Below, in pieces: positions 8,375-16,360 of a stretch of DNA of 64,000 bases. The stretch is from positions 1,955,132-2,019,131 of the forward strand of contig CP070815.1 of assembly GCA_020344215.1 (NCBI GenBank), read 5' to 3'. The translations under genes and the position numbers were made by a program. How positions within the stretch are numbered: position 1 is the stretch's first letter; each line of letters opens with the position of its first letter. The notes beneath the pieces are model-generated. The model searched no databases. It saw only the letters and a program-made list of their open reading frames with translations, and was not told the DNA's origin. The DNA is from Gemmatimonadota bacterium (GTDB lineage: Bacteria; Gemmatimonadota; Gemmatimonadetes; Palauibacterales; KS3-K002).

Positions 8375-8558
8375 CTACCTGCCCGCGGCGCACCCCTTGT
8401 CGAACACCACTCGCCAGCGACCGTCGGACTCGACACGCGAAAGCGCGCTCAGCTTCCCGCACCTGTTCCTCCAAATCGGTTCGGCTCTGGGGTACGGCAG
8501 AGGCGATGAGCACGAGCGCTCCAAGTGTGGCTGGGTTGCCTAACCGTCTAAGTATCAT
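8375..8558 (-). pseudogene. Collapsed DUF4440 (SnoaL-like) gene with internal deletion
   Basis: The 5' part encodes a signal peptide and the first helix of a DUF4440 protein (MILRRLGNPATLGALVLIAS, then DLEEQVREAERAFA). In the next frame, the 3' part encodes the usual C-terminal end (LSRVESDGRWRVVFDKGC) to a TAG at 8375. The roughly 80-100 residues normally between these blocks are missing, and the join is out of frame. It ends about 90 bases before the phosphodiesterase start. The reading is direct from sequence; the family name rests on pattern recognition. Confidence 0.65.
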
Positions 8559-8866
8559 TCCCTTAGGCTCCTTTGCGTTGCCCACGCATCACAGGGATGT
8601 CACCCGCGAAGACGTTGGAGAATCGTCGAGCTCTCCACGAGGCCAGCCTTCCAGGACTTGCCCTTTCAGATTAGAGGTAGTATGCCGATAATCACCTATT
8701 ATCACAAGGCCCTATTATCTAATCACCTTTGTTGATGGGGATGCATCGGCCCAGGGGTGGCGAACTGCGCAGGGACGCTCTTCTGGACTGGCTTCTGGGC
8801 GGTGATTTCGCTGTACCTCGGTCGGCGTGTGGTCCGGCACGCGCGAAATCACACTCGTCGGACGCG
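8559..8866. other. Intergenic region with an AT-rich repeat patch and a hairpin
   Basis: No gene seen in about 310 bases. An AT-rich patch holds two short words in mirrored order: TAATCACC (8690-8697) running into CCTATTATC (696-704), then CCTATTATC (8712-8720) followed by TAATCACC (8721-8728). It is probably a promoter/operator area for the minus-strand gene remnant. A perfect 10-base inverted repeat GTGATTTCGC/GCGAAATCAC (8802-8811 and 8843-8852) sits just beyond the permease stop. Confidence 0.4.
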
Positions 8867-10189
8867 TTAGCGTTCCTGCCGCAGCGCCTCCACCGGCGAT
8901 ACCCATGTCGCCCGTGTCGCTGGCACATAGCTCGAGGCGAACCCCACCGCGACAAGCACCAGCGGTACCACGCTGAAGGTCAGCGGGTCCGCCGGTCGAA
9001 CCCCGAAGAGAAATCCACTCAAGAGGCGCGCGAGAGGGAGCGCTAGGGCGAGACCGGCGACCGTGCCCATTACCGTGAGTCGCACCGACTGGCCGAGTAT
9101 GAGCCGCATGACGTCACTTCGCTGCGCACCCAGCGCGCTGCGAATTCCCATCTCACGCCGCCGTTGGCCCACCGCATACGACATGACGCCGTAGATGCCG
9201 ACGGCTGCCAACGCCAGGGCGAGCAACGAGAATACCGCCGCGAGTGTCAGAACGATGCGATCATCAGCCACGGAAGCGGCCACCAGGTCGTCCATCCCGC
9301 GGAATCGGGTCACCGATACCTCGCCCTCCAGCGCCTCAGCCTCGCGCCGAATCACCCGCGCGAGCGCGGCCGGTTCAACGCTGGCTCGCAACACCACGGT
9401 CGTCCGTCGAGAGGGGCGGTGGAAGAACGGTTCGTAGAACCGAGGCTCGGCCTCGCTATCGAGTCCGTCATCCAGAATGCCCGCTACGACCCCGATCACC
9501 CTTGCCGGCGCGGCAAAATCTCCGACCTGGAATCGTTGGCCCAAAACCTCCTGGTCCGGCCAGTACCGCGCCACCATCCTCTCGTTGACGATCACCGGTA
9601 CCTCGTCGCCGCCGCGGCCGTCTTCGGGCCGGAAGTCGCGACCGGAGAAGAAATCGATACCCATCGTCCGGAAGTAGCCCGGCCCCACCCTCCGATGCTC
9701 GACGAGGGACCGGTCTTCGTCCGTTAGAGCATCGCCGTGCAGGCTGATCCACTGAAAGCGGTCCTCCGTCCCGAAAGGGGGATCGCTCACCAGTGCCGCG
9801 TTCTGCATACCAGGCAGACCCGCGATCCTGTCGAGCAGTTGGTCGTGATAGGCCGTGATCCGTTCGCCGTTGTCGTAGCGTGGCGGCAAGGTTAGTGAGA
9901 ACGTGAGCACTCGTTCAGTTTCGAAGCCCGTGCTGACGTTGACGAGTGTCACGAAGCTCCTTGCCGCCAGGCCGGCTCCCACCGCCAAAACGGTCGCGAG
10001 CACAATTTCCACCACGACCAGCCCGCTGCGAATTTGCCGTGCTCGCCCGCTGGCACCAGTGCGGGCGCTATCCTCGTTGAGCACCGACCTGAGATCGGTG
10101 CGAGATGCTTGCAGCACCGGGAGCAGACCGAAGACGATGCCCGTCGTCACGGCTAGTGCCATCGTGAACGCGACCACGGTCGAGTCCAC
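8867..10189 (-). pseudogene. 5'-truncated MacB/FtsX-type (ADOP) ABC permease
   Basis: C-terminal half of a permease that is normally about 800 residues. The remaining 440 residues comprise the last helices of the first FtsX domain (VAFTMALAVTTGIVFGLLPVLQASR), the second MacB periplasmic core (ALVSDPPFG, VGPGYFRTMGIDFFSGRDF, VIVNERMVARYWPD) and the second FtsX domain (LAAVGIYGVMSYAVGQRRREMGIRSALGA) ending in PVEALRQER. In-frame homology-like sequence continues slightly upstream (ISGVADIRVDS), then stops near 10235, beside the hairpin at 10259-10294. No partner ATPase lies nearby. Probably non-functional, though the frame itself is intact. Confidence 0.75.
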
Positions 10190-10258
10190 ACGTATGTCGG
10201 CGACGCCGGAGATGTACTGGCTTTGAACGGCAAGTAGGAAGCGCCAGCAGCACGGGCT

Positions 10259-10304
10259 GGGCGCCAGCGGGTTTAGGAGGGCCTGCTGGCGCCCGTTTTC
10301 TTGC
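10259..10304 (+). terminator. Strong hairpin with T-rich tail
   Basis: Perfect 10-base inverted repeat GGGCGCCAGC (10259-10268) and GCTGGCGCCC (10285-10294), followed by GTTTTCTTG. A third GCGCCAGC lies at 10241. It looks like a rho-independent terminator on the plus strand, but no plus-strand gene precedes it. It sits where homology of the truncated permease ends, so it may mark a rearrangement junction. Confidence 0.45.
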
Positions 10305-10408
10305 GCATAATCGGCCCCTACTGGGCGTTTGCAGGGCGGGGCGGGGCAAGGGTAGGGGCCCTAAATTGGCAGGGGAATTCCTACGGTGAACTGACGCAGG
10401 AGGTACCG

Positions 10409-10603
10409 ATGAGCAACCCATTCCAAGCCGAGCTTGATAGCCTCTGGGAACAGGTCGAACAGATCCGGAAGGACTTCTCAGTAGCCTATCTCGCTGGCGA
10501 CAAGGAGCTAGCCGCAGAGATCGAGCGAGCCTTCTATGACGCCCTAGCTGCTATCCATCGAGTGCGGGAGCTGATGGCCAAGTTGGATATCCCGGAGCGC
10601 TAG
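10409..10603 (+). CDS. Small helical protein of unknown function
   Basis: A 64-residue, charged, wholly helical-looking protein (ELDSLWEQVEQIRKDFSVAYL, AAEIERAFYDALAAIHRVRELM). ATG at 10409 has a good ribosome site (GCAGGAGGTACCG). It is followed 28 bases later by a DNA-ligase C-terminal fragment on the same strand. I do not recognise a family; the good translation signals argue it is, or recently was, expressed. Confidence 0.5.
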   Translation: MSNPFQAELDSLWEQVEQIRKDFSVAYLAGDKELAAEIERAFYDALAAIHRVRELMAKLDIPER

Positions 10604-10631
10604 GCCAGCGGGATCTTCAGGCTGAAGGGCA

Positions 10632-10919
10632 GTGAGGCATTATGGGTTGGGCAAGACCTTCAAAGGATTCCGAGACCAAAATCTCGAATGGCAAACCAAG
10701 CGCCTGCAGGAGTTGGAGATCAGTAGGGATGCCTACACGGTGTACGTGAAGCCAGAACTGGTGGTAGAGATCGCGTTTGACGGGGTACAAGCCAGCCCGA
10801 GATACCCTGCCGGGCTGACGCTCCGGTTCGCGAGATTCAAGCGGTACCGGCCGGACAAGCGCGCCGCGGAAGCCGATACCATCGACGCTGTGCGTGCCTT
10901 ACACGAGATGCGCGCTTAG
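10632..10919 (+). pseudogene. C-terminal fragment of an ATP-dependent DNA ligase (copy 1)
   Basis: About 95 codons matching the OB-fold end of bacterial ATP-dependent DNA ligases: [18 protein letters not shown], then [40 protein letters not shown]. The nucleotidyltransferase domain with the active-site lysine is absent, and an in-frame TGA lies just upstream (10623). A second, diverged copy of the same segment is at 12741-13001. It cannot be an active ligase. Confidence 0.72.
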
Positions 10920-11042
10920 GTCTTCTGAGAGTTTCGTGGCCGATATGGCGGCGGAGGGCGTGAGCGCCAAGGTCGAGTGCCCGTCCGTACGAGGGCAGCG
11001 GTACGTCGTGGAGAAGGGTGATGGCGGCGGTGAATCGGACTA

Positions 11043-12656
11043 CTAGCTGTCTCGACCCCGGCCGGTAGATGACGGAGGTGGTCCGGGCAAAGCCGGCGCA
11101 TCGTAGTCGCGAACGATTGTGGCGAGGCGATCGAGAAGCCGTGTCAAGGCCCTTTCCTTTTGCCGCATGCGGGCACGAAACCAGGCGCGGGTGGTGCCGT
11201 ACACCGCGCCCAACGTCCCCAAGCCGAACAGGAGGCCGAGGCCTACGGCGTCGTTCTCGGCGCCCGCAACAAGGATGGAGATGCCTATCAGGACGCCCGT
11301 GGTGATCACGGACGTGGTCAGTATTCTGCGACCGATGCTGGGGAACTTGGTGATCTTGATACGAGTCTTCCCTTTTCTCGGGCTGATGTGAACCTTGACC
11401 TGCCCCTTCTTCTTGAAGAGCCCGAGCCTGGATTCCCAAGACAGGAATTGACTCAGAGTCTCGTTGATCTGCCCGGAATGGTCGATGTCGTCGCGCACCT
11501 CCTCCAACAGGATCCCGTAGGTTTCGGGGGACACTTCCACGTCGATGGTGCGCTCGAGGTTCACCTTGCCCGTGTAGCCAAACAGGCCGCCCTTCTCGAT
11601 GCCGCTCTGCGGACCGGCGGGAGGCGGCGCGACTATCACGTCCGGGCGTGCGGCTTCCCGCACTAGCTCCGGCGCGATCCCGATCTCGGCGGCCATCCGC
11701 TCGACGCCGGCCAGCGACATCGCTGCCTCCTCATGCCGGCTCTGCTTTGCCTCCAGCTCGGCGGCCCGCTGCACTATTCGTTGAGCCTCCGCCTCGTCGT
11801 AGAGCTTGGGAGTGCTGAGCGACGCTTTGAGCGCTTCGGCAAACTCGCCCGCCGTCACGTAGCGCTCGTCGGGACGCAGACGCATGGCATGCACCAGAGT
11901 GCTCTCCAATGAGCCGGGCAACCCATCCAGCTTGAGGCGCTGCTTGGGCGGGGCGTCGACGAAACGGCCCAGACGGCCCGCCTCCTCGGTTATCCACATG
12001 CCCGGCGGCTCGCCGATCAGCATCTCGAAGGCAACGCAGGCGAGACTGTAGATGTCGGTCGCCTCGTTCAGATCCGAGCGCCCCGCCGCCTGCTCGGGGC
12101 TCATGTACCCGAGTGTGCCAACGGGGTACCCGGTCCGCGTGAACCTGTCTCCGCCGGCCGTGGAGATCGCCTTGGCGACACCGAAGTCGGCGACGACGGC
12201 ATGTCCATCCGACAGCAGGATGTTCTCCGGCTTGATGTCCCGGTGCACGATCCCGCGCCGGTGGGAATAGCTCAACGCGTCCGCTACCTCGTAGGTCAGC
12301 TCCAGCGCCTGCTGCGGGGGAAGGCTGCCCTTGCGCTCTAGCAGCGCTCGCAGCGAGTCACCCACGTACGGCATAACGTAATAGAGAAAGCCATTCGCAT
12401 CGCCGGAGTCGATGAGCATGAGCACGTGGGGGTGGGTCAGTTGGGCGGACAAGCCGATCTCATTCAGGAACCGTCCGCCCGCGATAGACGCGGTGAGCTC
12501 GGGGTGCAATACCTTGACGGCTACCTGACGGTCGTGGCGCACGTCGTGGGCCAGGTAGACTGTCGCCATGCCGCCGCGTCCCACGATCCGGTCGAGCTCA
12601 TATCGCTTGGGCAGGGCCGCGCTTAAGGCTTCGGGAATCTCGTTCGTAGACCTCAT
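11043..12656 (-). CDS. Transmembrane Ser/Thr protein kinase
   Basis: PknB-like Hanks-type kinase of 537 residues. The catalytic domain (about residues 19-280) has the glycine loop GRGGMATVYLA, VAVKVL, catalytic loop HRDIKPEN, DFGVAKA, and GTLGYMSPEQA with TDIYSLA. All key residues are present. A charged helical linker follows (EAEAQRIVQRAAELEAKQSR). The C-terminal third holds two membrane segments (about 440-485: ILTTSVITTGVLIGISILV, GLGLLFGLGTLGAVYG) and a basic tail ending in a proline-rich stretch. No PASTA or similar sensor domain is seen; the region after the linker is unrecognised. It lies between two ligase tails; its targets are unknown. Confidence 0.9.
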   Translation of the reverse strand: MRSTNEIPEALSAALPKRYELDRIVGRGGMATVYLAHDVRHDRQVAVKVLHPELTASIAGGRFLNEIGLSAQLTHPHVLMLIDSGDANGFLYYVMPYVGDSLRALLERKGSLPPQQALELTYEVADALSYSHRRGIVHRDIKPENILLSDGHAVVADFGVAKAISTAGGDRFTRTGYPVGTLGYMSPEQAAGRSDLNEATDIYSLACVAFEMLIGEPPGMWITEEAGRLGRFVDAPPKQRLKLDGLPGSLESTLVHAMRLRPDERYVTAGEFAEALKASLSTPKLYDEAEAQRIVQRAAELEAKQSRHEEAAMSLAGVERMAAEIGIAPELVREAARPDVIVAPPPAGPQSGIEKGGLFGYTGKVNLERTIDVEVSPETYGILLEEVRDDIDHSGQINETLSQFLSWESRLGLFKKKGQVKVHISPRKGKTRIKITKFPSIGRRILTTSVITTGVLIGISILVAGAENDAVGLGLLFGLGTLGAVYGTTRAWFRARMRQKERALTRLLDRLATIVRDYDAPALPGPPPSSTGRGRDS

Positions 12657-12740
12657 TTGAGGGCCAAAGGTACCTAACGGGGGACGATCACGGTAGGTGG
12701 ATGCACACCGTGCCGACCCTCCTTACGGAAGAGCGGCCCG

Positions 12741-13001
12741 GTGTGTGTCGATCGACATGGCCTGCAGGAGTTAGAGATCAGCCGCGATGCCTATACCGTC
12801 TACGTTCGTCCCGAGCTTGTTGCAGAGATAGCGTTTGACGCTGTACAGACGAGCCCGAAGTACCCCGGTGGTGTCACGCTGCGCTTTGCGAGGCTGAAGC
12901 GATATCGGCCTGACAAGAGGGCAGCGGAAGCGGACACGATTGAAACGGTGCGGGCGATTTGCGATCCCCCCGACCTCAGCTCTCCGCGCCGGCGAGCTTG
13001 A
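12741..13001 (+). pseudogene. C-terminal fragment of an ATP-dependent DNA ligase (copy 2)
   Basis: Same ligase OB-fold tail as 10632-10919 but shorter at the 5' side. From [20 protein letters not shown] to DTIETVRA I count 10 differences in 65 aligned residues against copy 1, with many more silent changes, so the copies are old. The 3' end overlaps the aspartic-protease gene of the other strand by 26 bases. No catalytic domain remains. Confidence 0.7.
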
Positions 13002-13437
13002 GGAAGAGCGTAGCGTGCTCGAACTCGACCACGGCATCGGCCTCCCCCAAGACGTCGACGCCAAGCACTCCGTCGACGGGGGACAGACCAGCGCTCTCGA
13101 GTCTCGCGTTGACGCCGCCGAGATCGATGACCGGAACCGTCCTCGGGCCAAGCGAGATCTCGTCCAGCCGGAATTCCCTCAGCGAGGCGGTTGCCGTCTC
13201 GCTGGAGCCTCCCGCGCCCGTTGCCTCGCACGATGATGCGTGGCGCTCGACGCCGATACGTTTGGCCGCCTCTCGGTGGAGTAACGTGTGAGATGCGCCG
13301 GTATCGAGGATCATGTTCATCGGCTGCCCGTTGACCCGTGCCTGAACGAGGAGTTGCCCTATGCTGGTTCGCTCCAGCAGCACGCGAATATAGCCGTTCG
13401 ACTCCAAATGCTCTGCGAGCGCACTAGCCCTCTTCAT
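12976..13437 (-). CDS. Retropepsin-like (clan AA) aspartic protease
   Basis: A 153-residue single-domain protease. The catalytic motif is [10 protein letters not shown] (about residues 43-52), preceded by [13 protein letters not shown] and followed by the second hallmark [11 protein letters not shown] (ILG-type motif) near residue 130. This matches the bacterial gag-asp/retropepsin-like family, which acts as dimers. ATG at 13437 overlaps the end of the ribbon-helix-helix gene by 14 bases, so the two are translationally coupled. No signal peptide, so probably cytoplasmic. The substrate is unknown. Confidence 0.75.
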   Translation of the reverse strand: MKRASALAEHLESNGYIRVLLERTSIGQLLVQARVNGQPMNMILDTGASHTLLHREAAKRIGVERHASSCEATGAGGSSETATASLREFRLDEISLGPRTVPVIDLGGVNARLESAGLSPVDGVLGVDVLGEADAVVEFEHATLFLKLAGAES

Positions 13438-13849
13438 TGTTGGCCTCGCCTTCCGTCCCCAGGACCCTGCGCGCCGCCTCCCGCAGCCTTCGCTTCGCCT
13501 GGTCCACATCCCGCAGCACGCCCTCCAAATCGCTCAACTCCTTCGCGCGCAGTCGAAGGCCCTCGCCAATAAACAGCGCGGCCGCCTCCGATCGGCTCTT
13601 CACGGCGCCCGTCTGCACCCAGGAATCGAGCGATTTCATCGTCTCCTCGTCCACTCGGACCATCACCACCTGGTCGCGGGGAGAGCGCCCCAGCTCTTCC
13701 AGGCTCTCTCCCAGCTTCGCGCTCATGCAGACCACCTTGACGCCCCCCTCGCAGGGTTCGTCACACCCCAGCGTCTCAAGGGCGATGCCCTTGTCGGCGA
13801 GGTGCTGGCGGATCAGGGGCCAGAGATCGCTGAGATCGTGAGTTCCCAC
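13424..13849 (-). CDS. Ribbon-helix-helix (CopG-type) regulator-like protein
   Basis: A 141-residue protein. The first ~60 residues have two or three cysteines (LGCDEPCEGG, VVCMS). The middle has a CopG-like core: VVMVRVDEETMKSLDSWV, then KSRSEAAALFIGEGL. The C-terminus is a helical arm (DLEGVLRDVDQAKRRLREAARRVLG). The start is GTG at 13849. It precedes and overlaps the aspartic protease gene. An AT-rich spacer with a GTAAT-ACA-ATTAC palindrome lies about 25 bases upstream and could be its own operator. It resembles antitoxin-type autoregulators, but the partner here is a protease, not a known toxin. Confidence 0.65.
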   Translation of the reverse strand: MGTHDLSDLWPLIRQHLADKGIALETLGCDEPCEGGVKVVCMSAKLGESLEELGRSPRDQVVMVRVDEETMKSLDSWVQTGAVKSRSEAAALFIGEGLRLRAKELSDLEGVLRDVDQAKRRLREAARRVLGTEGEANNEEG

Positions 13850-13857
13850 GGGTTATG

Positions 13858-13910
13858 TATCTCCGATATGCGTAATACAATTACACAATACAGCACATAA
13901 CTGCCACTGT
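13858..13910. promoter_or_regulatory. AT-rich divergent promoter region with palindrome
   Basis: In a GC-rich setting this stretch is strikingly AT-rich. It contains the inverted repeat GTAAT-ACA-ATTAC (13872-13884) and a direct repeat AATACA at 13874 and 13887. It separates the minus-strand RHH/protease pair from the plus-strand membrane-protein gene at 14001. A role as operator for the RHH protein is inferred from position and symmetry. Confidence 0.45.
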
Positions 13911-14000
13911 CAAGCTTGTCGCCGAAACAGCCTTCAGTGATATTCAGGCCGGCTCGAGGTACCCGAACGGTTTGACGATCCGTTCCCACCCACGGTTGAG

Positions 14001-15095
14001 ATGACAAGGCTTCTCCCCACGGCTTACTCGGATAAGAACAACTCCACGTTCTTCGACGTCGGAGGGACGCTGATCACGGTCGGCTACGAGGTGATCGAGC
14101 GGAAAAGGTGGTTCCTGATTCCCGGTCCATCGCTGGCGCGGGTAGAGATCAACGTCGGCGACGGCGAGTCCGTGATGTCCTACGAGTATTCGGTGCCGAG
14201 GAACCGCCGGGTCGGCCCAGAGATAGCCGCCGTCGAGCGGGGTCTCTACAGCCTCCTGGATAATGCTGTTCGCACGACTATGCAGATGAAGGTGCTGGAA
14301 GCTTCTGAGCGGGAAGTCGAGGCGCTGGAGCTGGAGCACCTGTTCGAAGGCGGGAGCGCTGCTCGGGACTCGACACACGATGCCGCGGGCGCCCGCCGAG
14401 CCCGTGAGCAGGAGCTGTTGAGCGAGGTCGTCGATAGGCTCGTCACGGCGATCCGGCACGTGACCAGAGTGACGTCGCTGACAGCTGACGGACTCGAGGC
14501 GCACCAGCGTGACCGTACCCACGCGCTGGAGAGGGTCGTTGAGTCGACCAGTCTCACCTCCGTTCTGGAAGCTCAGGGCGTCCTCGGTGCCGTGGAAGCG
14601 TTTCTGGCCCACGAGGTGGAGACGGCGACGGATGTGAACACGTTAAGGGAGCGGACGCTGGGGTATCTGGATCGGCTTCGTGAGACGAGCGGAGACGCTA
14701 TACCCGCGATCGGCTACGAGCAGGCGCACATCATCACGAATGAGTTCGTGCCTGCTTATGTGGTGATGAAGAGGAAATATGACGCGGCAGCCGCGGTACC
14801 GTCCGACGTTCTCGGCCATGCCTTCGGTAGCTTCTTCGGCGGCGGGATCACCGGATGGCTGACGCTCTCTGTCTTCGGCGAGGCCGTGATTAGAAACCTG
14901 ACTGGTGTGTACTTGGATATACCGGGCTGGTATATCGGTGCGGCAGTCGCGTTCATCTGGCCGTACATCAAGGCTGCGATAGGCATGCTGACGCGCGACA
15001 AGAAGTACGAGAAAAGGCGTCAGCTGCTGCTTCGGAGACTCACCAAACGGCTGGAGCTCGTGTGGCCGGAAGGTGGCAGGCCTTTGCCCGGCTGA
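14001..15095 (+). CDS. Membrane protein of unknown function
   Basis: A 364-residue protein I do not recognise. Residues 1-75 are beta-rich (FFDVGGTLITVGYEVIERKR, WFLIPGPS). A long charged helical region follows (about 85-235; SEREVEALELEHLF, ARRAREQELLSEVVDRL), probably coiled coil. Two hydrophobic segments lie near 275-330 (SFFGGGITGWLTLSVFG, WYIGAAVAFIWPYIKAAIG), then a strongly basic C-terminal tail. The ATG is supported only by a weak GGTTGAG. It is divergent from the RHH/protease operon across the AT-rich spacer, so co-regulation is possible. Gene reality is good on length and codon texture. Confidence 0.6.
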   Translation: MTRLLPTAYSDKNNSTFFDVGGTLITVGYEVIERKRWFLIPGPSLARVEINVGDGESVMSYEYSVPRNRRVGPEIAAVERGLYSLLDNAVRTTMQMKVLEASEREVEALELEHLFEGGSAARDSTHDAAGARRAREQELLSEVVDRLVTAIRHVTRVTSLTADGLEAHQRDRTHALERVVESTSLTSVLEAQGVLGAVEAFLAHEVETATDVNTLRERTLGYLDRLRETSGDAIPAIGYEQAHIITNEFVPAYVVMKRKYDAAAAVPSDVLGHAFGSFFGGGITGWLTLSVFGEAVIRNLTGVYLDIPGWYIGAAVAFIWPYIKAAIGMLTRDKKYEKRRQLLLRRLTKRLELVWPEGGRPLPG

Positions 15096-15104
15096 GGCGA
15101 ACCG

Positions 15105-15374
15105 CTAGGGCATCACGGCGCGCTGCCGGATATACGCCAGCAGGTCCGGCGTCGACCGGAACCACTCACCGCGTATGTGGGCGTCCGAAAACGTCGTGTG
15201 CAGCTCGCGTTGCAGTTCGCCTGCATTCCTCGCCGGGATCACGCCCAGCAATTTCAGCTCCGATGGGTTGCCGAGCTGCAGCTTACCCACCCGCCTCCGG
15301 AGCTGACGCTTCCGTGCGACACCGATCTTGATCTCGCCGCCACCGGTGTCCTGAATGAAGTAGACGATTCTCAC
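15105..15374 (-). CDS. T5orf172/MUG113-type GIY-YIG domain protein
   Basis: A short 89-residue protein consisting of a GIY-YIG-like fold: IVYFIQDTGGGEIKIGVA as the GIY-like strand pair, LRRRVGKLQLGNPSELKLLG as the RLxxLQ..P helix, then ELQRELHTTFSDAHIRGEWF. The order IKIG...LQ.GNP..L.LL.VI...E..LH..F....GEWF is that of the T5orf172 and Mug113 group, found in phage and mobile genes. The start is GTG at 15374. It converges on the membrane-protein gene with 9 bases between the stops. Confidence 0.7.
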   Translation of the reverse strand: MRIVYFIQDTGGGEIKIGVARKRQLRRRVGKLQLGNPSELKLLGVIPARNAGELQRELHTTFSDAHIRGEWFRSTPDLLAYIRQRAVMP

Positions 15375-15482
15375 GAAGCACCACCACCCTGGAAGACGTT
15401 GACCGCGAGCCAGGTCGCCGGCCGGACCTAACCTGCTCGCTCCGACACATACTGCGCGTCACTATCGCTCATATCAAGCGGC

Positions 15483-15677
15483 AGGCGGAACGCGGTTGAG
15501 CGTTGCTCGAGCACCATCTCTTTCTGGTCAATCCCAGCCAGAGCGAACCCCAACCCGACGTGGAGCTACGTCATGTCACCTGATGGCCGCCATATCGCGT
15601 ACAGCAGTCGAAGGGAGCGTGGTAGCTCGCTGTGGCTGGTGGACCTTAGCGAGGCGTTGCAGGTCGGCGGCAACTGA
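15483..15677 (+). pseudogene. C-terminal remnant of a WD40-like (PD40/TolB-type) propeller protein
   Basis: The frame ending at the TGA at 15675 contains WSYVMSPDGRHIAYSSRRER and GSSLWLVDL, the typical final blade of PD40/TolB propellers (SPDGRxIAYxS...LWxVDL). No start codon with a ribosome site precedes it, and the frame is unrelated-looking before about 15510. It is followed by a hairpin at 15704-15735 that may be the old terminator. Confidence 0.45.
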
Positions 15678-15703
15678 CGACGACTGGAACACCGAGCCGG
15701 GCC

Positions 15704-15735
15704 GGGGTGGCGCCGACAATCCTCGGTGCCACCCC
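15704..15735 (+). terminator. Hairpin after the propeller remnant
   Basis: GGGTGGCGCCGA (15705-15716) pairs with TCGGTGCCACCC (15723-15734), with one G-T wobble and a 6-base loop; flanking G and C extend it. There is no T tract, so factor-independent function is uncertain. It lies 27 bases after the remnant's stop. The rest of 15736-15895 shows nothing else. Confidence 0.35.
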
Positions 15736-15895
15736 GTCGCCATCCGCTGACTGGGAACCCGGCTCCCAGGACGCCGTCGATCCGCGGGCCTCGAGCAGTC
15801 AGCGACCGCGCCCGGACAATTTCTTGCGCTCGCATCCCCGTGGCCTTTACTTGAAGGTGTAGACTCTGCGCTGTCGAGCTGCCCAGGAGGTTGCC

Positions 15896-16360
15896 ATGTC
15901 CATCGAGGTCACGAGCTCTGCCTTCGAGGACGGCGGGTTTATACCGACCCGCCACACCTGTCAGGGTGAGGACGTCTCGCCGCCGATCAAGTGGTCGAAC
16001 GTACCGGCGGAGGCGAAGAGTCTCGCCCTCGTCTGCGACGATCCGGACGCGCCTGTCGGGACGTGGGTCCACTGGGTGCTCTACGACATCCCGCCCGCGT
16101 TCTCGGAATTGCCCGAGGGGATACCGCCCACCGAGATCACGCCCGACGGTGCGAAGCAGGGGCTCAACGATTTCCGGCGGCTCGGCTACGGCGGCCCGTG
16201 CCCGCCACCCGGCGGCCCGCACCGCTACTTCTTCCAGCTATACGCGTTGGACATCGAACCCGGGCTGCCGGCGGGCGCGACGAAGGCCGACTTACTGCGG
16301 GCGATCGAGGGTCACGTGCTAGCCGAGGGCCAGCTCGTTGGGAAGTACGAGCGGGGCTAG
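15896..16360 (+). CDS. YbhB/YbcL-family PEBP-like protein
   Basis: A 154-residue homologue of phosphatidylethanolamine-binding/Raf-kinase-inhibitor proteins. Visible signatures are FEDGGFIPTRHTCQGEDVSPP, LALVCDDPDAP, WVHWVLYDIP and GYGGPCPPPGGPHRYFFQLYAL, which form the anion-binding pocket. Length is normal for the bacterial family and there is no signal peptide. ATG at 15896 has AGGAGG 6 bases upstream. The physiological role of bacterial members is unclear. It is convergent with the DinB-like gene, the stops overlapping by 4 bases. Confidence 0.92.
   Translation: MSIEVTSSAFEDGGFIPTRHTCQGEDVSPPIKWSNVPAEAKSLALVCDDPDAPVGTWVHWVLYDIPPAFSELPEGIPPTEITPDGAKQGLNDFRRLGYGGPCPPPGGPHRYFFQLYALDIEPGLPAGATKADLLRAIEGHVLAEGQLVGKYERG

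Noticed and set aside
10409-10919. Small protein plus ligase tail as a functional two-gene DNA-repair unit
   Set aside because: The ligase part lacks the nucleotidyltransferase domain and active-site lysine, so a repair function is not supported.
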